NCBI GenBank assembly: GCA_038380435.1
Contig: JAWZYU010000004.1
Location: forward strand, 21,178,001-21,242,000
Direction: 5' to 3'
Origin: Ryuthela nishihirai
Taxonomy: Eukaryota; Arthropoda; Arachnida; Araneae; Heptathelidae
DNA: 64,000 bases
Positions 29,895-41,010 of this stretch are shown piece by piece; the first letter of the stretch is position 1; each line of letters opens with the position of its first letter. Position numbers and translations under genes: made by a program. A model generated the notes under the pieces. That model saw only the letters and a list, made by a program, of their open reading frames with translations, was not told where the DNA came from and did no database searches.

Positions 29895-30610
29895 GGGGTT
29901 GTGTTACTTCTGAGCGGTACTTTTGTGCACATAATAGGCTAAATGGTCAAGTCAAAAAGATTCGAGTTGGGTTGTTTTACCTCTGAGCTGCACTTTTTTG
30001 CACTCCATGGGCTAAATGGCCAGGTCACATGGACCCCGAAGGCTCAGAGAAGGTTGGGGGAGGGGACACACTGGAACAGCTGTTGGGAGACAGATGTTAG
30101 CTTCCCGTCAAGGCCATCCAGCGTGTTCTTTAACGTGCACAGGGTATGGCTCTCCCGCACACGCGCCACGGCTTAACGTCCCATCCGACGGACGGCGGTC
30201 TTTCCAAGCCTATCGGTGTCCCCTAATGACCGTGGGCAAGGCGGGGAATTTTGCGGAGATAAATCTCAACGCTGACCCAGCTGGGACTCGAACCTGGGAA
30301 CTACAGATTACGAGCCTGGCGCGCCAGCGACTGAGCCACCCCCGCCCCCAAAAAGATTCGAGTGATCATAAAAAGTTGGGAGAGGAGTTTCACTAGACAG
30401 CTGTTAGGAGAGAGATGGTAGACTGTTCTCAAGACCATCCAACGTTTTCTTTAATGAACACAGAGTATGAATTTCCTGTACACGGAGACATCGTTTAACA
30501 TTCCATCCGACCTTTACAATTCCGTTTTGTCGCCTTTCTCACCGACAGCAGAGATTTCTTAGTAAAGATTAAGTAAAGTTTGGGCTCTAACCTGAAGATT
30601 ATGAGCCAAC
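29895..30610 (-). mobile_element. Old SINE-A copy, host of a young insertion
   Basis: 29895-29967 (GTTACTTCTGAGCGGTAC..AAATGGTCAAGTC) and 30364-30610 are two parts of one diverged copy separated by the young SINE-A at 29968-30349. Confidence 0.8.
29968..30349 (-). mobile_element. Young SINE-A nested in an old SINE-A
   Basis: Perfect 14-bp TSD AAAAAGATTCGAGT at 29954-29967 and 30350-30363. Confidence 0.96.
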
Positions 30611-30718
30611 AACTGCAAAACAAGCTAATATATTTAAATGAGATCGTGATAGTTTAAAGGGTGAGCGTTCTTCTGCATTGTAGTTATAGAAAGTTTTAAG
30701 TACATTAAAATAAATAAA

Positions 30719-30924
30719 TAAATACCCCCTCAAGCAGCTGCTTGCCACAGAGGTCTGACAGGAGCCTGTCAGTTTATATGCCACAGTAGGAGATCTGAGA
30801 GGATGGCAGGACCTCAGCAGAAAAACGACACACACACAGTCACATCCATGCCTAATACCGGGGCTCGAACCCAGGTCCCTTAGATCAGTAGACAAGCGTG
30901 CTAACCACTCGGCCACGGGACGGC
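30719..30924 (-). mobile_element. SINE-B copy
   Basis: ~205 bp. Head on the minus strand reads GCCGTCCCGTGGCCGAGTGGTTAGC-type with A box TGGCCGAGTGG and B box GGTTCGAGCCC; body has TCTGCTGAGGTCCTGCCATC; tail CAGCTGCTTGAGGGGG then a short A/T run. The head resembles a class II (Ser/Leu-like) tRNA. Confidence 0.92.
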
Positions 30925-31101
30925 ATTAAGCACATTACATTGAAGAAATACAGATATGCATTATAGAAATATATAAATAATATAAATTTTTTGCTTCAAA
31001 ATCAAAATAATACTAACATTATTTTGGCTATATTAAGTAAATCAGATAAATAATAAAATCTTATATCCTCTTGTCTTTAGTTTGCGGATCGAGTTCAGCT
31101 T

Positions 31102-31195
31102 TGGGGCAGGGGTGGCTCAGTCGGTAGCGCGCCAGGCTCGTAATCTGTAGTTCCGCTCAGAGGTAGTGCCGCTCAGAGGTAAAACAACCCAACCC
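31102..31195 (+). mobile_element. SINE-A with head joined directly to tail
   Basis: The first ~57 bp (through TCTGTAGTTCC) run into two partial copies of the tail (GCTCAGAGGTAGTGCCGCTCAGAGGTAAAACAACCC). About 290 bp of body is missing. Confidence 0.9.
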
Positions 31196-31657
31196 TTCAA
31201 CGTTCCAGACTTCAATTTGCTGGGAGGTCACTTCGCTTACTTTGTTGATAATGGTTTTAAGACGCCAGAACTTTGGTAATGCTCATAAAACTGAACCTTC
31301 TTTCTGTGTGGCCGTACCCTTAACCATTTCGAGAATTTGTCTCGCATTCCAGACGTTCCTATCGCTGTTTCCGTTTCGCTTGACACCGAGACGAAAGAAT
31401 GTCAGCCAGGCGAAAGAGCGGGGCCCCGAAATGGGACTGAACCAGAATTCGCCGAGACAAACCGAAGCTAATCTCGTTAGGTGCGAAGAGATCTCGACCC
31501 TCACTTCGTTAAGCAATGGAACAACGCGTTCTCTAAACGAACAACGCATCAGCTTTGTTTGCCTTGAAACTCTACGAAGAGCGTGCTCCTTTATGCGTAA
31601 CTTCCGCTTTGATGTTTTTATCCATTCAACAAGGTTTCAATTCACTCGTTTCAAAGT
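31196..31657. other. Unique DNA with an open plus-strand frame
   Basis: A frame from 31242 continues through the following SINE to 32051; only 31242-31640 is non-SINE. It shows no recognised domain. CpG-rich around 31290-31560. I do not call it a gene. Confidence 0.35.
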
Positions 31658-32014
31658 TGGGTTGGGTTGTTTTACCTCTGAGCGGCACTTTTTTGCACAC
31701 CATGGGCTAAGTGGCCAGGTCACATGGACCCCGAAGGTTCAGAGAAGGTTGGGGGAGGGGACCCACTGGAACAGCTGTTGGGAGACAGATGATAGCCTCC
31801 CGTCAAGCCATCCAGCGTGTTCTTTAATGTGCACAGGGTATGGCTCTCCCGCACACGGAGCCACGGCCTTCCAAGCCCATCGGTGTCCCATACTGATCGA
31901 GGGCAGGGCGGGGAATTTTGCGGAGATAAATCTCAACGCTGACCCAGCTGGGACTCGAACCTGGGAACTAGAGATTACGAGCCTGGCGCGCTACCGACTG
32001 AGCCACCCCCGCCC
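31658..32014 (-). mobile_element. SINE-A copy with small deletion
   Basis: Perfect 13-bp TSD CTCGTTTCAAAGT at 31645-31657 and 32015-32027. About 24 bp around CGTCCCATCCGACGG are missing. Confidence 0.96.
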
Positions 32015-32432
32015 CTCGTTTCAAAGTGGCTTCTGTAGACGAGTTAATTAGCAGGGAAAATGCATCGCAAAGTATTTCTGCATCACTACCTTCTATGAAT
32101 GCAACGATTGCATTTAATACCTTTCTTGACTACTTTGTTTTAAACAGCTGAGAATTATTGAAACCTGTTCCGGTAATAAAAGGTATTCAACGAGCGAAAC
32201 GATTCCTTTTTGAAAATAAGTGAGATCCTTTTCGATTATTTAATGGTTTCCTCGATTCAATTAATATCATCTTTTATTATTAATAATTTATTTCCCTATT
32301 TTAACAAATAGATCCCCACTATATTAGCAAGGAGCTTTCTAAAACCAGTCCAGGCTTTATTATTAAGTTTTTGTTATTAGTTTTTAAAACTAAGGCAGAA
32401 CACTTCTGTTGCTTCAAACTAATTCAGATGTA

Positions 32433-32857
32433 CAGTCGCTCAAAAAAGTATCCGAATCCTATGGTTGATTACAGAATTCAGAAAGAATATCTGGCAACGA
32501 TTTTTTTAGAAATTAGTGATCTGGCAACCTTCGTGTCACGTGATTACAGAATTCAGGAAAAATATCTGGAGCGTGTACAGCAACTGTACACGCTCCAGTT
32601 ACCGTTCACAGCAAACTGGAGCGTGTGCAGTTACTGCACACGCTCCAGTTTGCTGTGAACGGTAACTGCACACGCTCAATATTTCCGTGAGTGAGCCCAC
32701 ACGATCTAGTGTCAAAATAATATGACCACCTACACCAATCTTCGTGTCACGTGACACGAAAATTGCCAGATCACTAATTGCTAAAAAAATCGTTGCCAGA
32801 TATTTTTTCTGAATTCTGTAATCAACCATAGTGTTCGGATACTTTTTTGAGCGGCTG
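32433..32857. mobile_element. Pal-1/Pal-2 composite, complete 425-bp unit
   Basis: TA at 32431-32432 and 32858-32859. Order: Pal-1 left end and arm to GTCACGTG; a 'GGAGCGTGTACAGCAACTGTACACGCTCC' core described by its two inverted arms; a Pal-2 inverted repeat; the TCTAGTGTCAAAATAATATGACC arm; then the Pal-1 centre and right end. Because the whole unit has a single TA pair, it was probably inserted as one piece. Confidence 0.9.
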
Positions 32858-32859
32858 TA

Positions 32860-34498
32860 ACAAAGATGATGGCAACACCCAGTTTTATATTCCTTCCCTA
32901 TAAACCACTTGATACTAAACAGAGAAAAGAATAATTCCAAATTCGAAAAGAATACATCCTTACTTTGTCCTGGAGTCCAACCCAGTTACCTTTTGCTCAG
33001 CAATTTAATGCTTTAACTACTCGGATACTATTCGGGAAACGACCCTTCTGTCTCTTATATTTTTTAGTAGGAACGAGTCTGGAAAAGATTCCTTTCTTTA
33101 CCCTTCGTGCAGTTTCTCAAGATGCTCCACTGATTGCTATCATTGCTCAAGTTAGGAACAATTTTCTTTTTGTATTCTCGCGAAGTGTAAGACATTTTAC
33201 GGAATTCTGACACCCTTGAACCGGGAGATTTTCACAAATCATCCGTCAAATGATCGATCACAGAGGGAAACTTTTTCTGTTGGAGATTAATATTTGATTC
33301 AAACAATGGTAAGAGTGTTTCCCCGTCGAATAGAATGCTTCCGCGTTATTGATTCCCTTTAATTCTTTTTCCATCTAAGAATTATATTTCCCAAGTCAAC
33401 AGACTGAAATAGCCATCGCGTGAAATAGATGCCCACGAAGTGCAGCATTCACAGGGAAGTGTGTGTGGTTGCTATGACAACCCATCATTTTCTCGATCTC
33501 TTTCTGAAAATGATTCGGGTGAAAGAAATAACCGTGGGAGGATGAATGGTCAGAACGAAGTTGTTTCGTTTTCTATTCTCCAAGCTGAAATTGCGCTACA
33601 AGAGGAGCCAACCCTGAAAATAAACCGTTTTCAGTCACTTAAATGATTTTCATTTTCAGAATGATGTTATTGATTTCAAATGAAAGTCTTTTGAAGGGGA
33701 GAAGTTTGAAACAATTGGGAGAAACCATCGAGCGCTTTATCGCATCTCAGCGGCGGTTTCTCTTCAGATATTGAGAATGAACCTCGCTGTCGGATGGGTT
33801 CAGCAATTGCATCCAACGGGTCATTCCAATAATTCCCTTTTTTTTTCTTCAAAATTCAAGTGCTGCTTGTTTTCCCTGACACTCAGGCAATGGTATTATT
33901 GTTCCTCTTTTATGAGATTTTTTTTTTATTTCGCCACATCAGCTCACTGTGGCGTTTTTTGCCTTCCTCTGACAAATCTAGAAAAGGTTCAAATTGAAGT
34001 CTCAAAATCATTGGCAAAATCTTTGTTAACAAATTACAAACTTCTGGCTCTTTGTGGAATTCAAATTCAAAGAAGGAGTTTGAGCTTCATTAACCTTTAT
34101 TCCTGGCTTAACAATCTTCTTTTTTTTTTCATATAAAATTTTCTATTTCCTTTCATTGCTCTTTTCTCTCCCAAGATTCAAATTTTATGTGTAGTCACTT
34201 TTATTTATAAATTCTGTATTTCTAAATGAAATATCCTCTCTACAATATCGTTATCGAGTTTTCTGGTTTTGACTGAAATGTTTCCCAAATTTAAAGTGCC
34301 ATCAGACAATTTCCATTTCTGCATTGATATTAAAAATTTATTTCTATATTAAATTTGAAACTCATTTCTACATTGGATTTGGTGTAGCTCATTTACAAGA
34401 AATAAATAATAATAATTAGCTTAGTTTTTTCCACTAACCATAAAAATTCTCCATCTCTTTAAATGACATTTTAATATTTAAACATCTTTTTTTATTTA
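32860..34498. other. Repeat-poor DNA, no gene recognised
   Basis: No family repeat. Frames at 32965-33210 and 33771-34136 lack protein character. 33220-33770 has balanced base composition and could be conserved noncoding DNA (unproven). Confidence 0.4.
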
Positions 34499-34926
34499 GG
34501 GGCGGGGTTGGCTCAGTCGGTAGCGCGCCAGGCTCGTAATCTGCAGTTACCAGGTTCGAGTCCCAGTCAGCTGAGATTTATCTCCACAAAATTCACTGCC
34601 CTGCCCTCGTCAGTAGGGCACCCGTCGGATGAGCCATACCCTGTACTCGTTAAAGAACACGTTGGGTTGTTTTACCTCTGAGCGGCACGTTAAGAAAACG
34701 GCCTAAAGAACACGTTGGGTTGTTTTACCTCTGAGCGGCACGTTAAGAAAACGGCCTAAAGAACACGTTCTGATGGCCTTGACTGGAGGCTACCATCTGT
34801 ATCCCAACATCTGTCCACAGTGGGGCCCCTACCCCCACCGATCTCTCAGCCTTCAGTGTCTGTGACTTGGACATTTAGCTCATTGTGTACAAAAAAAGGT
34901 GCCTTTCAGAGGTAAAACAACCTTAC
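34499..34926 (+). mobile_element. Rearranged SINE-A with a tandem internal insertion
   Basis: Between the CCATACCCTG and TTCTGATGGCC segments a ~58-bp piece occurs twice (34671-34728, 34729-34780): GTTGGGTTGTTTTACCTCTGAGCGGCACGTTAAG-type, i.e. an inverted copy of the SINE tail joined to GTTAAAGAACACG. Body otherwise diverged. Confidence 0.88.
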
Positions 34927-35295
34927 CTATTGCCTTCTGTTTTTTAGGAAAACATAAAATTAAATCTTAACCCCAGATATTTGATTGACAGGAACTGAAT
35001 CAAAATAAGCTTGAAATCAAGTCTGTTCATCAATCTGCATTTTTCTATCAATTGTTACGTGGCAATAAACTTCGCTGAAGAGAAGAAACACATTAAATCG
35101 ATAATTGGGTACAAAATACAACCACACGAGCTTTAAAACGTTAAGAATCGAAACAGATTTCTAGTGATTATGTAATTTACTGGAATCAAATGATATTTTG
35201 GCTAGTTAGGACTTCGACAATTTTTTGATTGAAAAGAAGTTTTGAAAGATAACTTTCTTTTGAAATCAAGTTTAGTATATGATATAATTACGGTA
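34927..35295. other. AT-rich DNA, nothing recognised
   Basis: No repeat or protein-like frame. Confidence 0.4.
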
Positions 35296-35308
35296 AACCC
35301 GTTTTGTT

Positions 35309-35698
35309 GGGGGGCGGGGGGGGGTCAGTCGGTAGCGCGCCAGGCTCGTAATCTGTAGTTCCCAGGTTCGAGTCCCAGCTGGGTCAACGTTGAGATTTAT
35401 CTCCGCAAAATTCCCCGCCCTGCCCACGGTCAGTAGGGGACACCGATGGGCTTGGAAAGGCCGCCGTCCGTCGGATGGGACGCTAAGCCGTGGCCCCGTG
35501 TGCGGGAGAGAGCCATATCCTGTGCACGTTAAAGAACACGCTGGATGGCCTTGACGGGAGGCTACCATCTGTCTCCCAACAGTTGTTCCAGTGGGTCCCT
35601 TTCCCCAACCTTCTCTGAGCCTTCGGGGTCCATTTGACCTGGCCATTTAGCCCATGGTGTACAAAAAAGTGTCGCTCAGAGGTAAAACAACCCAACCC
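35309..35698 (+). mobile_element. SINE-A copy
   Basis: Perfect 13-bp TSD AACCCGTTTTGTT at 35296-35308 and 35699-35711. The head A box lacks GGC (GGGGGTCAGTCGG). Confidence 0.96.
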
Positions 35699-35799
35699 AA
35701 CCCGTTTTGTTTTTATTTTGCAAGTCAGAAAAGATAAAGCGGTAATTTTTATTTTTAAATTGAATTTATTTATAGGTTTTAATTAAAAAGTTATGTAGG

Positions 35800-36186
35800 G
35801 TTGTTGGGTTGTTTTACCTCTGAGCGGCACTTTTTTGCACACCATGGGCTAAATGGCCAGGTCACAAGGACTCCGAAGGCTCAGAGAAGGTTGGGGGAGG
35901 GGACCCACTGGAACAGCTGTTGGGAGACAGATGGTAGCCTCCCGTCAAGGCCATCCAGCGTGTTCTTTAACGTGCACAGGGTATGACTCTCCCGCACACG
36001 GGGCCACGGCTTAACGTCCCATCCGACGGACAGCGGCCTTTCCAAACCCAGCGGTGTCCACTACTGACCGTGGGCAGGTCGGGGGAGTTTTGCGGAGATA
36101 AATCTCAACACTGACCCAGCTGGGACACGAACCTGGAAACTGCAGATTACGAGCCTGGCGCGCTACCGACTGAGCACCCCCTCCCC
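35800..36186 (-). mobile_element. SINE-A copy
   Basis: Perfect 13-bp TSD AAAGTTATGTAGG at 35787-35799 and 36187-36199. Only ~90 bp from the previous copy, in inverted orientation. Confidence 0.96.
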
Positions 36187-36288
36187 AAAGTTATGTAGGA
36201 AAAGCTTTGATATGTTTAGAGGTGCCCAAAGGGAAATGGAGAAATTTTAGTAGTTTAAAGGCAGGTGCCGTGAGTTTTCATTTCATAC

Positions 36289-36994
36289 TGTTACGACAGA
36301 TGAACGTGCTACAGTGAATTTATGATAAACGTGTCATGAACGCTCGTGTATTCTTTCAGTGTGAGAATTATTTAACCAACGAATTGGAGTACAGAACCGA
36401 TCTAAAAAGTAGAATTGTTATGTTGGAGTTGTGGATGTTCGAAAGGAGACATAATTAGTTTCAGTATGCACGTGATGGACGTATAAAGTGAATAGGCATT
36501 TTTATATGGTGAGTTAGTTTATTGGTGTGGATCGTGTTGGAAAGCTGGTAAAGGAAAAGAAGAATTCGTCGTCTTGTGCGTGGTGATCAACGCGTGAAAA
36601 GAATTGGTTCTGAGAAACCAGTACAATTAGCCGCAGTTTTGGAGTACTTGAGGACTAAAATCTAAGAAGGAAGTCATTCTGTGTATAGTTATTTAGTTAT
36701 TTAGAAATTGGTAAGGTTATTCTAGTTAGATGGAATATTTATTTATCAACGTGATTTTATTATTCATTGAATGATTTCAGCCTTGTTTCATGATTTGGAT
36801 GTAAATAGAATTAATATAATGGATTCTTCTGAAAGTTTATCTTTGTATAATTATAGAGTTTCGTGTCCGTTGACTCAGTTTGTTTATAAATAATTTCACC
36901 CATGCTTTTGTAATAAATTGTATTGTATTATAGTTTCTATTGACGTATTTTACTTGAATTCACGCTCAGTGCTCATCCATTTTAATCCGTAACA
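36289..36994 (+). mobile_element. Solo LTR of a gypsy family related to the 2.3-8.5 kb element
   Basis: 706 bp, begins TGTTACGACAGA and ends CACGCTCAGTGCTCATCCA..AATCCGTAACA. The intact gypsy LTR (minus strand) starts TGTTACGACAGA and ends CACGCTCAGTGGCTATCCA..GATCCGCAACA. The middle does not visibly match. Flanks ATAC (36285-36288) and ATAT (36995-36998) are a 4-bp TSD with one change. No internal region adjoins either side. AATAAA at ~36913 could serve as the polyadenylation signal. Confidence 0.82.
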
Positions 36995-37204
36995 ATATGA
37001 ATAAATCGTTACGATTGGCACCCGTCTCGTGGATCTCCAGAATGTTGTAACAAAAGCTTTAACAAATCCACAATCAAATCTATAAACAAATGTAAGCGAG
37101 AAATCAATAGAAAGGTAGAAGTAACGAAATTTCTATTTCAGCTGAAGCTCTTCCTAAAACATTCTATGGGATTCGTGTTATGGAAGAATGGTTCCCGCTT
37201 TCGG

Positions 37205-37592
37205 GTTGGGTTGTTTTACCTCTGAGCGGCACTTTTTTGCACACCATGGGCTAAATGGCCAGGTCACATGGACCCCGAAGGCTCAGAGATGGTTGGGGGA
37301 GGGGACCCACTGGAACAGCTGTTGGGAGACAGATGGTAGCCTCCCGTCAAGACCATCCAGCGTGTTCTTTAACGTGAGCAGGGTATGGCTCTCCCGCACA
37401 CGGGACCACGGCTTAAAGTTACCCATCCGACGGACGGTATTTCCAAGCCCATCGGTGTCCCCTACTGACCGTGGGCAGGGCGGGGAATTTTGCGGAGATA
37501 AATCTCAACGCTGACCCAGCTGGGACACGAACATGGGAACTACAGATTACGAGCCTGGCGCGCTACCGACTGAGCCACCCCCGCCCCTCCCC
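37205..37592 (-). mobile_element. SINE-A copy
   Basis: Perfect 12-bp TSD TCCCGCTTTCGG at 37193-37204 and 37593-37604. Confidence 0.95.
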
Positions 37593-37604
37593 TCCCGCTT
37601 TCGG

Positions 37605-38194
37605 AAAATCATCCTCTCCTAAGAGGAACTTTTCTATTTCGTTTTCATCCTCTGTTTAACCACGTGGTGAGAACAACAACTGAGTGAACTTCTTTCCTCT
37701 GCAATTTAACTTCTGAAACTGATCTCGGCGATCCGAGAGAATAAAGTCAGCTTGTTTCGCTTAATCTCTTGCCGTTTCCGTTGCATTGTTTTTATTGGCT
37801 GTGTTTCTTCCAGGCACGTGTTTTATGGGCAAGACAAACGAGGGTAGGGCAGTGAGTTCCTTTACTTCGTCCATTTCCAGGACAACCGCTGCTCCTGTCG
37901 TAACGATCAGATCGGACGAGAAAGAACATGAGCAGTGGACACTTGATATTTTATTATGCAGATGAAGGAATCGATCTTAGAATCGATTTCTAACTCGATG
38001 AATCAACCCTTCATGCAGAAAACGGTCAAACGTTTCGTTGTCTTTGACACATTTGCATGCCTAATTGGAGCCTTCCGATGACTCGTCTGCAGCTCTCTCT
38101 GAAGACCGACACTTTCTCTTTTGGGGAAGCTAATGAGCACGACTCTCGAATTGCGCAAAAGAAAACAAAACTCAGCAAACATAAAATTTTATGA
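37605..38194. other. Unique DNA, nothing firm
   Basis: GC-moderate. The 37730-37960 part lacks repeats and ORFs of note. Confidence 0.4.
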
Positions 38195-38236
38195 GTACTA
38201 AGAAAAAGAGGAATAAATTCCTCTTTTTCTTAGTAC
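38195..38236. repeat. Perfect short palindrome
   Basis: Two 19-nt arms (38195-38213 and 38218-38236) with a 4-nt spacer. It forms the outer end of the large inverted repeat. Confidence 0.95.
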
Positions 38237-39502
38237 AAAGTTTTTCAATTTGATTCCAAAGAGCCATTCGCTAAAAATATTTTTTTTTTCGGGAGCTTTC
38301 AAAAAAAAAAAACTCAGAGCGAAAAAATTACCCCAGGAAGAATTAGACTAAATAGATTTATTTTAATTCGGTGTACATATTTTTTTTAAATCGAAAACGG
38401 TGTCTTTATTTCAAAGAACAACGTCATTAATTCTCTTCATTCACATTTCCATACTTTGCACGGTCGAAACAATTTCATTCCTAGCAAGTTAACGAGAGAC
38501 GAGGGACATTGTTTCAAGGCAGGAAGAGGAACACGGGTTCGAATTCTCTCTTTTTTCTCTCATCCCTCTTGATTGATGTATTTTGTGAGATTATTTAAGC
38601 GAACAAAATTGTATCAAACTTCCGTGCCAAATGGCTTGCTAAAGTGACGAAAGTTTCGTGAAACTTAAAGGGATTTTAAAGAAAGAAAACAGTTTTCAAC
38701 AAGATGGATGAGAGAAAAGTATTAATCAAGAATGATGAGAGAAAAAGGAGAGAATTCGAACCCGGGTTCCTCTTCCTGCCTTGAAACAATGTCCCTCGTC
38801 TCTCGTTAACTTGCTGGGAATGAAATTGTTTCGACCGTGCAAAGTATGTAAATGTGAATGAAGGGAATTAATGACGTTGTTCTTTGAAACAAAGACTGCG
38901 TTTTCGATTTTGAAAAAATGTGTACGCCGAATTCAAATAAATCTATTTAACCTAATTCTTCCTGGGGAAATTTTTCCCCTCTGAGTTTTTAGGGGCGGGG
39001 GTGGCTCAGTCGGTAGCGCGCCAGGCTCGTAATCTGTAGTTCCCAGGTTCGAGTCCCAGCTGGGTCAGCGTTGAGATTTATCTCCGCAAAATTCCCCGCC
39101 CTGCCCACGGTCAGTAGGGGACACCGATGGGCTTGGAAAGGCCGCCGTCCATCGGATGGGACGTTAAGCCGTGGCCCCGTGTGCGGGAGAGAGCCATACC
39201 CTGTGCACGTTAAAGAACACGCTGGATGGCCTTGACGGGAGGCTACCATCTGTCTCCCAACAGCTGTTCCAGTGGGTCCCCTCCCCCAACCTTCTCTGAG
39301 CCATCGGGGTCCATGTGACCTGTCCATTTAGCCCATGGTGTGCAAAAAAGTGCCGCTCAGAGGTAAAACAACCCAACTCTCTGAGTTTTTTTTTTTTCTT
39401 TTTTTTTTGAAAGCACCCGAAAAAGTATTTTTAGCGAATGGCTCTTTGGAATCAAGCTGAAAAACTTTGGAGTAAGAAAAAGAGGAATTTAATCTTTTTC
39501 TT
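38199..39502. repeat. Large inverted repeat (~375-bp arms), SINE in right arm
   Basis: Left arm 38199-38574; right arm 38724-38990 plus 39379-39502; loop about 38575-38723. Shared landmarks include GTTAACGAGAGACGAGGGAC, GGAATGAAATTGTTTCGACC (right) with its complement (left), and ATTCGGTGTACAT / GTGTACGCCGAAT. Identity is high but with scattered substitutions and one changed A-run. No terminal repeat of a known transposon was recognised at the ends. Confidence 0.92.
38991..39378 (+). mobile_element. SINE-A inserted in the inverted repeat
   Basis: Perfect 12-bp TSD CTCTGAGTTTTT at 38979-38990 and 39379-39390. Removing it restores the match between the two arms, so the SINE is younger than the inverted repeat. 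Confidence 0.97.
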
Positions 39503-40810
39503 TAAATTTACTGACTTGCGACAGCTTTCGACTCTACAATTTAGAAATCTGTAATCAGAAAAAATCGGTTTATATTCGAGCTAGCCAAAAAAAAACTGCT
39601 TTAAAAAAAATTCAAAAGCAAACGTCATTATCACATATGGCATCAGGTGAAAATGGCAGATGAAATATGACTTGAATAAATAAAACGAGATGATAATAGA
39701 AGCATTGTTATCGTTTTAAAATCACTGACTTAATGAGTAAAAGGATATTAAAGGAATGTCAGATAAAAACAAAATATTAAACTCCAACATCGGATTTCCA
39801 AACATCAAAGCTTTGAAAACAGAAGTGTAGAAACTGTTGCAGCTGATGGCGAAATAAAATTACCGCAGTAAACTACAGAATCAAAATTAATAGAACAGAA
39901 TGTTCGTTCTCAAATTGTAAAAATATTCAAAATTCGTTCAAAAATGATGAACAAATAAATTATATTTCCTATAATTCTGTCAAAAGTCGTTAGACGTTTC
40001 ATTGGAACTTTCCAATTGACTTTATTTTTCCTTTTCGTTTTCCTCTCTTTGCATTTCACCAATTTACAGTTCCTGTCATGTTCTCGCCATTCGACCAGAC
40101 AGTTTGACTTTCATTCTTTCTTTTCATAGAAAAAAAAAACTCTTAAAAAAGAAACATTCAATATTCAGTTTCTTCTCTATCTTAGAAATATCGCCAAGAG
40201 ACAGATGTTTGGGAAACTGGATTGATGAAAATTTAATCTTTTTCCCAATTTCTCTCCTGCTCATTTATAAACTTTAAACAAATCAGCAAACGTTTCCAAG
40301 ACAGATCTGCAGTTACGAATATTGAGGTTCCATTTCCTTCTGATTGTCCTCCTGCATCCCTCCCACTGCCTCGCCTCCTTACTTGACCCAATGACTCTGA
40401 ATACAATCAGCATCGAAGAGAGCAGGAGAGAGAGCGACCGGTGCGCAACATGACAGAGCCATTGTCCAATGCAGGGAAATGTGCTCTCGCTGCTCACCGC
40501 GGCGCTTGCAGGGGACACTCGACGAGCTCAACGACACGAGCGGACAATGGATCCTCTCCGCGGCGGCAAAGCTTGTTAATTATTCGCATTAATCAGCCGC
40601 GAGTCAACAGAGTTTGCTGACAAAGGAGGCGCGAGAACTGGCGTTGAGAGCAAATGGAATTGGATCACGCTTTTGTGTTGCTGTCTGTTCCTGATAGGAA
40701 AAAGACAACAACATGGGAAAGAAGAATCGGGGAAGAAAAACAGATTTATCGGATGGGTTGGGAGACTCATCTCTTGCGGAGATAATGAACTTGGAAATGA
40801 AAGTGGCTAG
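39503..40810. other. AT-rich DNA, then a GC-rich island 40300-40640
   Basis: 39503-40260 is AT-rich with nothing recognised. 40300-40640 is sharply richer in GC and CpG (GCTCACCGCGGCGCTTGC, GATCCTCTCCGCGGCGGCAA) and ends in TAATTA/TTAATC homeodomain-type sites. A promoter, enhancer or 5' exon is possible; no start codon with a plausible coding frame was found. Confidence 0.4.
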
Positions 40811-41010
40811 CCGTCCCGTGGCCGAGTGGTTAGCACGCTTGGATATTGATCTAATGGGACCGGGTTCGAGCCCCGGGTAAGGCATGGATGTGTGTCGTTT
40901 TTCTGCTGAGGTCCTGCCATCCTCTCAGATCTTCTACTATGGCATATAAACTGACAGGCTTCTGTCAGATCTCTGTGGCAGGCAGCTGCTTGAGGGGTAT
41001 TTAATTTTTA
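40811..41010 (+). mobile_element. SINE-B copy
   Basis: Full length. Head GCCGTCCCGTGGCCGAGTGG, B box GGTTCGAGCCC, tail GCTTGAGGGGTATTTAATTT. No clear TSD. Confidence 0.93.

Noticed and set aside
31242..32051. 269-codon plus-strand protein
   Set aside because: The second half is the antisense of a SINE-A and the first half has no recognisable domain; the frame is most likely chance.
40811..40880. tRNA gene of Ser/Leu type
   Set aside because: Part of the repeated SINE-B, with a body and tail and TSDs on a sister copy.
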